The notes below the pieces were generated by a model that made no database searches, was not told where the DNA came from, and worked only from the letters and a program-made list of their open reading frames with translations. Source: an uncultured Ruminococcus sp. (GTDB taxonomy: Bacteria; Bacillota; Clostridia; Oscillospirales; Ruminococcaceae). Taken from it: a stretch of 58,769 nucleotides of DNA. The DNA is taken from contig CALXIQ010000029.1 in assembly GCA_944388405.1 (NCBI GenBank), positions 1 through 58,769 of the forward strand, given 5' to 3'. The translations under genes were made by a program, and so were the position numbers. Positions 1 through 7,850 of this stretch are shown here, piece by piece. Positions within the stretch are counted from its first letter, which is position 1. Every line of letters starts with the position of its first letter.

Positions 1-210
1 ATGAATCTTCAAGGGTTTGTTTAGTCTTCGTTGTTATTCAATTTTCAAGATACCTTTTTGCTCCCTCTTTCCTTTGTTTCAGAAGCGCCCCGCTTTTGGC
101 GGTGTTCTTCTATCTTATCACAAACTCGCAAGTTTGTCAAGAGGGGAAATTTTGAACTTTTCGTTAATTGATTGTTCTTTTTGTTGTCCGCCGCTCTCGG
201 CGACTTATTT
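1..210 (-). other. Leader of a ribosomal RNA operon that continues beyond the left edge
   Basis: Read on the minus strand, this follows two near-consensus promoters, has a GC-rich stem around 188-206 just after the first start, and ends with a boxA-like TATCTTGA at about 46-53 followed by a TTGAAAATTGAATAA tract. That order (tandem promoters, stem, boxA-like element) is typical of Firmicutes 16S rRNA leaders. No mature rRNA is inside the window, so the identity is inferred from the leader only. No protein gene is supported here. Confidence 0.65.
112..140 (-). promoter_or_regulatory. rRNA operon promoter P2
   Basis: Minus-strand TTGACA (135-140) and TAAGAT (112-117) are separated by 17 bp, about 100 bp downstream of P1. 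Tandem strong promoters with this spacing are typical of rrn operons. Confidence 0.7.
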
Positions 211-239
211 AGTCTACCACATTCGCAGGCTCTTGTCAA
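211..239 (-). promoter_or_regulatory. rRNA operon promoter P1
   Basis: Minus-strand TTGACA (234-239) and TAGACT (211-216) are separated by exactly 17 bp. The start region runs into a GC-rich stem, as in Firmicutes rrn P1 promoters. It points left, away from the sleB-like gene. Confidence 0.75.
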
Positions 240-422
240 CACTTTTTTTCGATTTTTTTCATGTTTGTTACTCTTGTTCAACAAACAACCGTCACATACG
301 GTGTATACTATTCAAATTGTACATATAAATTATGCCGACTTGTGTATATATAATCAAGAGCATGTATAAAACCGCCTGCTCGGTGCAAAATACTACTATC
401 TATAAACAAGGAGGCTATAAAC

Positions 423-1112
423 TTGAATAGAACAACAGGAATTTATAATTTTCTCAAGACTGCCGTCATAAGCTTAACTGTTCTCGCACTGCTTGCAGTC
501 TGCGGACTTGTTTTTATCAATAACAATGAGCAGCCTGCTTTATCTCAGGTAGGCTCCAGCGGAAAGGAAGTCACTGCCATTCAGGAAAAGCTGAAAGAAC
601 GTGGACTGTTCAATGTCGGCGTAACAGGATATTACGGGGAAGAAACCAGGAAAGCTGTGCTAAGATTCCAGAAACAGCAGGGTATTGCTCAGACAGGAGT
701 GGCAGGACCCGCAACTCTCCAAGCGCTTGGAATCACAATCGGAACCATTCCAGCCGCCACCGAAGCTAACGTCAATCTGCTTGCACGAATCATCTCCGCC
801 GAAGCCAGGGGTGAGCCTTATACGGGACAGGTTGCGGTAGGTGCGGTTATTCTTAACCGAATTGAGCACCCCTCATTCCCCGACACCCTTGCGGGAGTAA
901 TTTATCAGAACGGCGCATTCACCGCCATTGTGGACGGACAGTTCAACGAACCTGTTGCCGATTCAGCATACAGAGCGGCAAGAGACGCCCTTAACGGCTG
1001 GGATCCCACCGGCGGCTGCATATACTATTACAACCCCGACAAAACCTCCAATGCCTTTATGCACTCACGCCCCACCGTAATGGTTATCGGGAACCACCGC
1101 TTTTGCAACTGA
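423..1112 (+). CDS. sleB: SleB/CwlJ-type cell wall hydrolase with peptidoglycan-binding domain
   Basis: Predicted spore-cortex-lytic or related peptidoglycan hydrolase, 229 aa, acting outside the membrane. Residues about 13-33 form a signal/anchor segment. Residues about 44-100 are a PG_binding_1 domain (VTAIQEKLKERGLF, then ETRKAVLRFQKQQGI). Residues about 118-228 are the Hydrolase_2 domain, with the AEARGEP motif carrying the family's probable catalytic Glu, and the VILNR and YNPDK blocks. The start is a TTG with AAGGAGG 8 nt upstream. B. subtilis SleB is larger, and the family also contains vegetative paralogues, so the germination role is inferred. It is transcribed away from the rRNA promoters. 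Confidence 0.85.
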   Translation: MNRTTGIYNFLKTAVISLTVLALLAVCGLVFINNNEQPALSQVGSSGKEVTAIQEKLKERGLFNVGVTGYYGEETRKAVLRFQKQQGIAQTGVAGPATLQALGITIGTIPAATEANVNLLARIISAEARGEPYTGQVAVGAVILNRIEHPSFPDTLAGVIYQNGAFTAIVDGQFNEPVADSAYRAARDALNGWDPTGGCIYYYNPDKTSNAFMHSRPTVMVIGNHRFCN

Positions 1113-1119
1113 CACAAAA

Positions 1120-1164
1120 CGGCAGAGCCAAAGCCCTGCCGCATACATAATCTATAGATTTTTT
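1120..1164 (+). terminator. Possible terminator after the sleB-like gene
   Basis: A stem CGGCAG (1120-1125) / CTGCCG (1136-1141) is followed by a short palindrome and a T-rich tract (1158-1164). The T-run is not adjacent to the main stem, so this is a weak call. Confidence 0.4.
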
Positions 1165-1165
1165 C

Positions 1166-1291
1166 TTAATCTCCGTCCACAAGATAATACTTGCGTAACC
1201 TGCTTGAAAAAATCTCATATAACAGCTTTGCAGCTGCGGCAGCTCCTATTATTGAAATTACTGCAATTAAAACCTTTGCGCCCTTGCTCAT
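1166..1291 (-). CDS. 41-residue single-pass membrane micro-protein
   Basis: A small reading frame begins MSKGAKVLIAVISIIGA and ends KYYLVDGD. Residues about 6-24 are hydrophobic and Ala/Ile-rich, followed by an amphipathic basic stretch (SSRLRK) and an acidic tail, consistent with a one-span membrane peptide. The ATG has a GGAGG site 7 nt upstream, and a promoter (TTGAAA, 17 bp, TATACT) lies 71-99 bp upstream. Promoter, ribosome site and clean frame together make it a credible gene. I do not recognise the family. It lies opposite in strand to the sleB-like gene and the flippase. Confidence 0.65.
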   Translation of the reverse strand: MSKGAKVLIAVISIIGAAAAAKLLYEIFSSRLRKYYLVDGD

Positions 1292-1361
1292 AAAATAACC
1301 TCCGTCCGATCGTTTTGCTACAGACCTTACGGCACAAAAATGTGCGTTCGCTTTATATTAT

Positions 1362-1390
1362 AGTATACACCATTACCGCCGCAATTTCAA
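1362..1390 (-). promoter_or_regulatory. Promoter of the 41-residue micro-protein gene
   Basis: Minus-strand TTGAAA (1385-1390) and TATACT (1362-1367) are 17 bp apart and point into the small gene at 1291. Confidence 0.6.
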
Positions 1391-1452
1391 GTAGTCTGGC
1401 AAATATTTTTGACACACGTCCAACAATTCGCCTGATTTTTAAAAAATTTAAT

Positions 1453-1481
1453 TTGCAAAAGTAATAAATGTATGCTATAAT
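1453..1481 (+). promoter_or_regulatory. Promoter of the flippase gene
   Basis: TTGCAA (1453-1458) and TATAAT (1476-1481) are 17 bp apart, about 95 bp upstream of the ATG at 1577. Confidence 0.65.
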
Positions 1482-1576
1482 ATTTTTCGACCATAAAATT
1501 TTACTTTTATCACCACGCCGCACAAGCAGATTTTGCAGCGGTTTAACCGAAGTGTTTTATACGAGGTATTATTGCT

Positions 1577-3451
1577 ATGTCACAAGCTGCACCTAAGCAG
1601 AGCAATTACAAAAGGCTCTTTTCAAATACTATTATATTCGCAATAGGCTCTTTCAGTTCCAAGATACTGGTGCTTTTGCTGGTAAAGGTGTACACCACCT
1701 ACCTTTCTCCCCAGGAGATGGGCGTCAACGACGTTATCACCCAAATTGCAAACTGGCTCCAGCCTATTGTTACAATGACTATAAGCGAAGCGGTAATACG
1801 CTTTGGTCTTGATAAGGCGTACGACAATAAAAAGGTATTTACCCTTGGCAATATTGTCTGCCTGACTGGTCTGGCGATTTTAGCAATCATTCTTCCCATC
1901 GTTACAATTTCGGGAGTGGCGGACAAATATCTCAGCGGATATTCCTTCCTGCTTTATGTGTACATATTCATGTCCAGCTTAAAGCTTGTTTACTCCACCT
2001 TTGTGCGGTCGATTGAAAAGGTAAAGCTTTTCGCCGTCAACGGAATACTCACCGCCTTCTTTACCCTTTTCGGCACGATTCTCTTTATCTGCGGATTTAA
2101 AATGGGCAACACAGGTTACCTGCTGTCTATTATCATGTCCGACTTTATCTCCATTATTTTTCTCACCGTTGCGGCAAAGCTGTGGAGGTACATTGAATTC
2201 AAAAAGCCGGACAGAGAAATGCTCCGCACAATGCTTCAGTATTCTGTTCCCCTTATCCCCGCTCAACTGCTGTGGCTTATTACAAACAGCTCCGACTCCT
2301 TTATGACTACCCACTATATGGGTTCAGAAGCCAACGGCATACTTTCGGCGTCCTATAAGATACCCAATCTGGTGGCGACGGTCTATCTTATGTTCGGACA
2401 GGCGTGGAATATGTCCGCCATAATGGAGGACGATTCCGACGACCGAAACGAATTTTACGAAAATGTATTCCTGCTTAACCAATGCCTGCTTTATATGCTG
2501 GCGGCAGGCTGTCTGCTTATCGTTCAGCCGCTGACAAATATCTGGCTGGGGGAGGCATTCCACGATTCGGCAAGATATTCACCTATTCTCATTTACTCAT
2601 CAGTGTTTTCCTGCTTTACCACCTTCATGGGCTCAATCTATCTTGCGTCAAAGCGCACCAAGCGCTCGCTGGTTACAAGCCTGTTTTCCGGCATTATAAA
2701 TGTGGGACTTAACGTAATCCTGATTCCGAGAATAGGTCTTTACGGTCCTGCAATTTCCACCGTGGCAAGCTACGTCGCCGTTTTTATTATCAGAGCCTAC
2801 GATTCACGAAAGCTTGTACCCTTTAATCTTCACATCGGAAAGATTGTGATAAACAACATAATTCTTGTGGCGATGGTTCTTATAAATGTGTTCCAGTTTA
2901 TTATCGGCTACAGAGTTCTTACGTTTATAGCCCTTCCAATACTTTTCCTTATAGTATTTCTCCTTAACTTTAAAACCCTTTGGAATGCTGCCGAAAACCT
3001 GCTGCCAAAGAAAATAACCGGAATTATCAACCGGCTGGGAGCAAGTCGCATAACGGTTTTGTGCATAGCACTGTGCGTTTTCGCCGCAATTGTATATCTG
3101 ACAAAAGGCTTTATTATCTATCCTATCGCCGCAGCGGCGGTGATAGCAGGACTGCTGAAAAACAAGAAGATTGCGGTTTACGCAGGAATAGCCCTTGTAT
3201 TCCTGACAAGCTGGGATATTTTCGGCATTGAAACGGCAGTTGCCGCAGCCGCCTTATGCCTAATCATCCCTCTTGCTGTATACCACACAAATGCCGAGCT
3301 TTTGGTCTGTGCCGTAGCCGCCGATGCTCTAATGTTCGTTGTGGGAGGAATATATCTTGCAGTGTTCTGTCTTATGGCAGAGCTGCTTGCGGCAATAATT
3401 ATTTTCAGAAAACAGCTTTTTCGCATACTGGAAAAAATAATGTTCAAATAG
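1577..3451 (+). CDS. Polysaccharide biosynthesis protein / lipid-linked oligosaccharide flippase (Wzx/MurJ-like, MOP superfamily)
   Basis: An integral membrane protein of 624 aa, predicted to flip lipid-linked saccharides or an envelope precursor. Residues about 15-480 carry the usual 12-14 hydrophobic helices of polysaccharide synthesis (Polysacc_synt) proteins, starting with YKRLFSNTIIFAIGSF and including the conserved GVNDVITQ and SEAVIRFGL stretches. The last ~140 residues add four or five more hydrophobic segments, making the protein longer than the usual 450-500 aa. No glycosyltransferase is adjacent, so the substrate is unknown. It has its own promoter. MATE-type drug export is less likely given the N-terminal motifs. 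Confidence 0.8.
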   Translation: MSQAAPKQSNYKRLFSNTIIFAIGSFSSKILVLLLVKVYTTYLSPQEMGVNDVITQIANWLQPIVTMTISEAVIRFGLDKAYDNKKVFTLGNIVCLTGLAILAIILPIVTISGVADKYLSGYSFLLYVYIFMSSLKLVYSTFVRSIEKVKLFAVNGILTAFFTLFGTILFICGFKMGNTGYLLSIIMSDFISIIFLTVAAKLWRYIEFKKPDREMLRTMLQYSVPLIPAQLLWLITNSSDSFMTTHYMGSEANGILSASYKIPNLVATVYLMFGQAWNMSAIMEDDSDDRNEFYENVFLLNQCLLYMLAAGCLLIVQPLTNIWLGEAFHDSARYSPILIYSSVFSCFTTFMGSIYLASKRTKRSLVTSLFSGIINVGLNVILIPRIGLYGPAISTVASYVAVFIIRAYDSRKLVPFNLHIGKIVINNIILVAMVLINVFQFIIGYRVLTFIALPILFLIVFLLNFKTLWNAAENLLPKKITGIINRLGASRITVLCIALCVFAAIVYLTKGFIIYPIAAAAVIAGLLKNKKIAVYAGIALVFLTSWDIFGIETAVAAAALCLIIPLAVYHTNAELLVCAVAADALMFVVGGIYLAVFCLMAELLAAIIIFRKQLFRILEKIMFK

Positions 3452-3556
3452 CTTATCAGCTTATTATACAGCCTTGCTGTTAATATAACCGCAGCTATGC
3501 GCTGCACATTAAACCGAGGGAATTGTCCCTTTTAAAAAATGACGGAGGAAATAAAA

Positions 3557-3808
3557 ATGGCAGAACTGAAATTTGAAATCACACAGCGTATCGGAGTGCT
3601 CTCTGAAAACGCCAGAGGCTGGACAAAGGAACTTAATATGGTCAGCTGGAACGATAGAGAACCCAAGTACGACCTGAGAGAATGGAGCCCCGACCATTCC
3701 AGAATGGGAAAAGGTATCACCCTTACCGAGGAGGATATAACCGCTCTTAAAGCTATTCTTAACGGCGAAGAAATTGACGACGACATAAACGAGGATGATA
3801 TTCTTTAA
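3557..3808 (+). CDS. YdbC/PC4-type single-stranded-nucleic-acid-binding protein
   Basis: A small protein of 83 aa with KFEITQRIGVLSEN, GWTKELNMVSWND and PKYDLREWSPDHSRMGKG blocks, which match the YdbC family (PC4/p15-like fold). L. lactis YdbC is known to bind single-stranded DNA. The basic/aromatic N-terminal part is followed by a very acidic tail (EEIDDDINEDD). I start it at the ATG at 3557 because GGAGG lies 8 nt upstream; an in-frame ATG at 3539 has no ribosome site. It stands alone between the flippase and a ROK regulator. A role in transcription or DNA repair is inference. Confidence 0.8.
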   Translation: MAELKFEITQRIGVLSENARGWTKELNMVSWNDREPKYDLREWSPDHSRMGKGITLTEEDITALKAILNGEEIDDDINEDDIL

Positions 3809-3820
3809 AGGTGAATTAAC

Positions 3821-3882
3821 GTTAATATTAACCGTTTGTAAAGAATCTTTATAATACCAAATTATAACTGAATGTTAATATT
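3821..3882. promoter_or_regulatory. Candidate operator repeats upstream of the ROK regulator
   Basis: A perfect 12-bp palindrome GTTAATATTAAC (3821-3832) overlaps a second palindrome TTAACGTTAA (3816-3825). The half GTTAATATT recurs at 3874-3882, 53 bp away, close to five helical turns. Several AT-rich -10-like boxes lie around them, but I cannot choose one promoter. Autoregulation by the ROK protein is inference. Confidence 0.4.
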
Positions 3883-3971
3883 TCGTTCAATATAATTTGC
3901 TATAATCTACAAAAATAATATTGTGAGAGTGTCTTTTCTCAAATTCACAAAAAGCGAAGGAGTATCACCTA

Positions 3972-5210
3972 ATGGAACAGCACGGAATAAGCAAGCTGGA
4001 TTTAAAAAGACGAAACCGAATGCAGGTTCTGAAAATCCTCAAGCAGAGAGGTCCTACTTCAAGAATTGACATTGCCGCAACATTGGAGCTTACCAGAGCT
4101 GCAGTTACAATCATTACAAACGAAATGATAGAACAGGGCATTATTCAGGAGATCGGCGAATACAAGCATATCGCGGAAAAAGCCCCCAGGGGGCGCAAAA
4201 AAATTCTTATCGACATCAATCATCACTATAAATTCGCTATAGGAGTTACTATCGAAGAAGATATTGTAAGCGTCGGCCTTTCAACTTTGGCGGGTGCGGT
4301 GCTTGACAAGCGCAATATGCCCATAAATTCCGCCACAAAGCGTCAGGCTGTTTTTGATTATATACAACGCTCGATCAGAGAAATCCTCAGCGATAACTGC
4401 CTTGACAGAGAATCAATTTTAGGAATAGGCTTTGGAATTTTCCCCACAATGTTCCCTCGCCTTGATATCGACGTTAAGGACGGCGTCCCCGATTATTCAA
4501 AAGTTAAAGCGCTGGTAGCTTCATTTACTAAGCTTCCGCTAGTCTTTGACAATTCCGTAAAAGGGACCGCCATGGCGAATATAGACTTTCAGAAAGACAA
4601 GGACCCCAATCTGCACAACATTGCATTTTTGCAGTACGGCAACAATCTTAACTTTGTGGTCACAAGTCTGGACGAGCCGATAGTTTCATACGATAACCGC
4701 ACAGGCTTTGTGGATAAGATGATAATTAACCCCGCCGCTTCGGAAAAATGCAGCTGCGGCAGACGGGGATGTGTTGAAAACGAGCTTACTCCCAAAGCAA
4801 ATCTCCGCAAGATAACTCGTGTTTTTTCCGATCGCAGCACTCCTTTTCTGTACAAGGCGGCCCACGGCGATCCTCAGGCTATAAATGAAGAGCTTATCTA
4901 TGCGGCGTACGAAAAGGGAGAAAAGGCGGTTGTGGATATAATCGACAACTCACTAAATCTTACGGCGGTTTTGCTTAACAACCTGTACTTTTCCACCAAT
5001 CCTCAGAAGCTTGTGTTGCATCACTTTAGATTCGGTCCCAGCGAGGCGGATTTCTTTGCAAAGCTGAAAGAGAATGTTTCCGCAATCGGCGGAAATGTGG
5101 TGTCAAGCAAAATAGAGCCTTCAATTATTGAGGACAAGCACCGTTTTCTTGCAGGCTGCGCCCTTGCTATCAGAGAGCTTTTCTTCAACAGAGGCGGCTT
5201 TGACAACTGA
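3972..5210 (+). CDS. ROK-family transcriptional regulator (NagC/XylR type)
   Basis: 412 aa. Residues about 8-75 form a winged helix-turn-helix (RRNRMQVLKILKQRGPTSRIDIA, then LTRAAVTIITNEMIEQGII). The rest is a ROK sugar-kinase-like domain with the zinc-binding CSCGRRGCVE motif at about 258-267. NagC/XylR members repress sugar genes and are released by a sugar or sugar phosphate. The nucleotide-binding motif of true kinases is poorly kept, favouring a regulator. ATG 3972 has a GAAGGAG site. No sugar operon is adjacent, so the target is unknown. Repeated palindromes lie upstream. Confidence 0.85.
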   Translation: MEQHGISKLDLKRRNRMQVLKILKQRGPTSRIDIAATLELTRAAVTIITNEMIEQGIIQEIGEYKHIAEKAPRGRKKILIDINHHYKFAIGVTIEEDIVSVGLSTLAGAVLDKRNMPINSATKRQAVFDYIQRSIREILSDNCLDRESILGIGFGIFPTMFPRLDIDVKDGVPDYSKVKALVASFTKLPLVFDNSVKGTAMANIDFQKDKDPNLHNIAFLQYGNNLNFVVTSLDEPIVSYDNRTGFVDKMIINPAASEKCSCGRRGCVENELTPKANLRKITRVFSDRSTPFLYKAAHGDPQAINEELIYAAYEKGEKAVVDIIDNSLNLTAVLLNNLYFSTNPQKLVLHHFRFGPSEADFFAKLKENVSAIGGNVVSSKIEPSIIEDKHRFLAGCALAIRELFFNRGGFDN

Positions 5211-5232
5211 TTAAAATCTGAAACATAAAAAA

Positions 5233-5269
5233 TCGGGCTGACTGTGTTTTTTACAGTCGCCCGGTTTTT
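5233..5269 (+). terminator. Intrinsic terminator of the ROK gene
   Basis: Stem CGGGC-GACTGT / ACAGTC-GCCCG with a one-base bulge and a T-rich loop, followed by GGTTTTTG. It lies 22 nt after the stop codon. Confidence 0.8.
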
Positions 5270-5303
5270 GTTTTGTCGTAAATGCATTCCCTTGCCGATT
5301 ACG

Positions 5304-5831
5304 CTAAACGGCGGTGTTTTTCTGACTCTCTATTCTTTCAATCCTTTCGGAAATGAAATCCACAACCCTGTCTGGACTGATGCCCAGCACTATCGCAATT
5401 TCCCGATGCACCATATTTTCCGCCGCTTTCATTGCGCTTTCTTCGCTTGCAGACAAATGTCCCCCGCTGCTTTTCTTTCCCTTTTGCTTTGCATGAAGCG
5501 ATTTTATCAGCGAAATAATCTGACGGCAATCGTCGCTTTTTATAATAGAGTTGAATATGAGCTTGTTTTCGCTTCGGTTTCCGCATTTACAGGGGGCAAT
5601 ATCGGGAATCGAATCTATAAGCGCATATATCTCCTCTTTGGTCATCAGCTTTCTCAGCTTCTGGTCAGCCATATCGCAGGGAACATAATATGTGGATTTA
5701 TCCGAAGCCTCAGGCACCAGAACTATATATTCCCGCTGGTTCTTTCCGTCAAAGCTGCGCTTGACAATCTCCTTGAAACGGCATATCCCCGCTGCATGGT
5801 ACACAACATATTCATTCAGTAAAAGCTGCAT
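5304..5831 (-). CDS. CarD/CdnL/TRCF-domain transcriptional regulator
   Basis: 175 aa. The N-terminal ~60 residues match the RNA-polymerase-interaction domain of CarD/CdnL: YVVYHAAGICRFKEIV, then REYIVLVP and STYYVPCDM. The C-terminal part is mostly helical (MTKEEIYALIDSIP and the final IAIVLGISPDRVVDFISERI), as in CarD proteins, which stabilise open promoter complexes. I start at the ATG at 5831, which gives the usual N-terminus just before the Tudor-like fold; an in-frame TTG at 5861 would add ten residues. It is monocistronic and convergent with the ROK gene. Confidence 0.8.
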   Translation of the reverse strand: MQLLLNEYVVYHAAGICRFKEIVKRSFDGKNQREYIVLVPEASDKSTYYVPCDMADQKLRKLMTKEEIYALIDSIPDIAPCKCGNRSENKLIFNSIIKSDDCRQIISLIKSLHAKQKGKKSSGGHLSASEESAMKAAENMVHREIAIVLGISPDRVVDFISERIERIESQKNTAV

Positions 5832-6075
5832 AACTGCCTCATCCCTTTCCTGTTTCGGCAAAGCTTGTACACCTAAAGCTGTGCCTTTTATCTATGCGGC
5901 TTAATCCATAACTTAATTAACTCCCTGTTTATATTATAACATATTTTAATAATTAATGTAATAGGCTTTTTGCACAAAAAGTCTCTTCACAAATATATGA
6001 TTTCACCATAAAGCCTGATGATGCCTGCCGAAAAAACGTTATCATCAGTCTGCCCGGATTTTTTCTTCGAAAAGC

Positions 6076-6118
6076 GAAATCCCACCCACAAAGGCGACCT
6101 GCCTTAGGGTGAGATTTC
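6076..6118 (-). terminator. Stem-loop after the FemAB-type gene
   Basis: A long imperfect stem: GAAATC-CACCC (6076-6087) pairs with GGGTG-GATTTC (6107-6118), with an inner stem AAGGC/GCCTT. On the minus strand it is followed by GCTTTTCG, so termination is plausible but the T-run is short. Confidence 0.5.
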
Positions 6119-6126
6119 TGCAAAAG

Positions 6127-7275
6127 CTACTGCTCGGTATTAAAATCCTTGTTTCTGTGTTGAATCAGCTTTTTGGTTTTTCTTGAGTGCATACCCATAA
6201 CGATCTTCTCGCACAAATCAACCAGCTTTTTTCTGATTGGCATAAACACATAGAAAAACTCTCCCGCATAGGTCACAACCTCACCGTTAAAGCCCTTTTT
6301 GAACTTGTATACGCCGTAGTTGGGGTGGGTTTCGTCTGTGTAGAAGGGAATGCCCTGAAAATCATAAATGAAGTTGTCATTTTCCAGCGCCCAGTTAATC
6401 ATTGTCCACTGCATAAGGTAGTTGGGATAGGTGTTTCTGTGCTGATTGGAGGATGCGCCGTAAACATAGCAGGTTTTACCTGCATACTGAGTTGTTACCG
6501 CTCCCGAAACGGGAATTTCCCTGCCGCTTTCCTCGTCCTTCAGATAGCACATAAACAAACGACAGTGCTCCTCACCCAGTCCGTCCAGCATCTTTGCAAA
6601 ATACTCTTTGGAACGTATGGAAAATCCGTCCCTTATGCCCGTCGCCTGCATCATAGGATAGAAATCGTCAAGAGCTTCCTTACCGCAGGCTCTGCACACA
6701 ACTCCCTTTCTTGAGGCTTTTCTGATTCGGTTTCTCCAGTCGGACTTAAAGGTCATCATAACCTCGTCGGGAGTTTTCCCCTCAATATTCCTCAGCATAT
6801 AGTTGTTTCTCGCCTGAATGGTGGAAAGCTCAGGGGCGTTGTAAATGTGAGTAAAGCCCATGCTTATAATCATTTCCGAAAGCTGTCTATCCTTTTCCTC
6901 AAAGCAGGGGTCCCACATAAACTGATAGCTTTTATACTTTTTTGCCAGAACCTTTACACCCTCAAGAAGATCCTGCATAACCTCCTTGTCGCTCCAGTCG
7001 CACACGGGACCGTGGGGAGCGTAAAGAAAAGTACAGCCAAAGAAGGGTATCTTCTTGATTAAAACCAGACAAGTTCCCCTTATTTTACCCTCACTGTCCC
7101 TTGAAATTACAGCATCCCAGCCCCAGGTGTCCTTTACTCTCGGCCAGCGCAGCGACTGCATAAAGTTTCCGTACCTGCTGTTCTTAGCAAAATTCTCATA
7201 CTCCTCAAGCAGGGCTTTGTCATTCTTGTTTATTATTTCCATGTCTTTATAGATCCTCTCATAATGTGATTGCAA
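6127..7275 (-). CDS. FemA/FemB-family peptidoglycan bridge aminoacyltransferase
   Basis: 382 aa cytoplasmic protein of the FemAB/FemX family, which uses aminoacyl-tRNA to add amino acids to the lipid II stem peptide. Family features are the N-terminal FMQSLRWPRVKDTWGWD, the TFLYAPHGPVCDW block, TFKSDWRNRIRKASRKG, and the C-terminal YDFQGIPFYTDETHPNYGVYKFKKGF motif (GNAT-like fold). The TTG at 7275 has GGAG 8 nt upstream; an ATG at 7242 is an alternative start. It is last in a tight four-gene minus cluster beginning at 8342. The residue it adds cannot be told from sequence. Confidence 0.8.
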   Translation of the reverse strand: MQSHYERIYKDMEIINKNDKALLEEYENFAKNSRYGNFMQSLRWPRVKDTWGWDAVISRDSEGKIRGTCLVLIKKIPFFGCTFLYAPHGPVCDWSDKEVMQDLLEGVKVLAKKYKSYQFMWDPCFEEKDRQLSEMIISMGFTHIYNAPELSTIQARNNYMLRNIEGKTPDEVMMTFKSDWRNRIRKASRKGVVCRACGKEALDDFYPMMQATGIRDGFSIRSKEYFAKMLDGLGEEHCRLFMCYLKDEESGREIPVSGAVTTQYAGKTCYVYGASSNQHRNTYPNYLMQWTMINWALENDNFIYDFQGIPFYTDETHPNYGVYKFKKGFNGEVVTYAGEFFYVFMPIRKKLVDLCEKIVMGMHSRKTKKLIQHRNKDFNTEQ

Positions 7276-7288
7276 TTTATAATCTCCG

Positions 7289-7468
7289 CTAATTCTGCTT
7301 TCTTACCACGGAGTACTCGTCGCCGTTGCGGTAGTATGGGCAGTTAAAATCAGAATAGCTTAAAAATTTCTGCATTTCGTCCTCGTCAAGATTGACGTCG
7401 CAGACATAGCATTCATATTCGTCGTCATAGCCGTAGTTTGCACAGCTTTCACAGCATGAAGCTGCCAT
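7289..7468 (-). CDS. Small Cys-rich protein, DUF6472 family
   Basis: 59 aa with six cysteines: a CCESCANY cluster, then YECYVCDVNLDEDEM, then FNCPYYRNGDEYSVVRKQ. Paired CxxC-like motifs suggest metal binding. The pattern fits the DUF6472 family of clostridial small proteins, whose function is unknown. I start at ATG 7468, with GAGAGGG about 9 nt upstream, rather than an in-frame TTG nine bases earlier. It lies 5 nt after the YjbR-like gene and 13 nt before the FemAB-type gene, so it is co-transcribed. Confidence 0.75.
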   Translation of the reverse strand: MAASCCESCANYGYDDEYECYVCDVNLDEDEMQKFLSYSDFNCPYYRNGDEYSVVRKQN

Positions 7469-7473
7469 AACAA

Positions 7474-7839
7474 TCAACCCTCTCCGCCGTTTTTACGCCT
7501 TTTTCTTATTCCTCCGCCTGTGAGCAAATAGCTCTGATACACCATATTTTTTATCTCCTCGTCCGGCACGTCGCTTTCAAGGTAAACGGAATTCCAGTGG
7601 GTTTTGTTCATGTGATATGCCGCCGTAACCCCATTGTAAGCTCGTCTCAGCATATCAGCCTCCATAGGGTCGCATTTAAGGTTGACAAGGTATTTGTCAT
7701 CCGGCTTCATTATCAAAGCAAACCATTTGCGGCTTTTTTCATGCCTTGCCACCACCGATTCAAAGTCCTCGTTAAAGGGCATATCCGTTACCGCTCCCGC
7801 AAGGGAATTGCAGTACTCTATAAGCTCAGCCTTTGTCAT
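7474..7839 (-). CDS. MmcQ/YjbR-family DNA-binding-fold protein
   Basis: 121 aa. MTKAELIEYCNSLAG, then FESVVARHEKSRKWFALIM and the MNKTHWNSVYLESDVPDEEIKNMVYQSYLL block (broken here for length: HWNSVYL plus VPDEEI) are the standard signature of MmcQ/YjbR proteins (CyaY-like fold). The family resembles a double-wing DNA-binding fold, but its cellular role is not established. The ATG at 7839 was chosen because the family usually starts MTKxELI; longer frames run into the upstream gene. The C-terminus is basic (KRRKNGGEG). Second gene of the 8342-6127 cluster. Confidence 0.8.
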   Translation of the reverse strand: MTKAELIEYCNSLAGAVTDMPFNEDFESVVARHEKSRKWFALIMKPDDKYLVNLKCDPMEADMLRRAYNGVTAAYHMNKTHWNSVYLESDVPDEEIKNMVYQSYLLTGGGIRKRRKNGGEG

Positions 7840-7850
7840 AACCTCGCCGC

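Noticed and set aside
17..328. Overlapping short frames in the first 330 bp
   Set aside because: They cover rRNA promoters and leader; composition and lack of ribosome sites argue against coding.
5244..5822. A 192-codon plus-strand frame opposite the CarD-like gene
   Set aside because: It is fully antisense to a gene with a clear family match, and it lacks a ribosome site.
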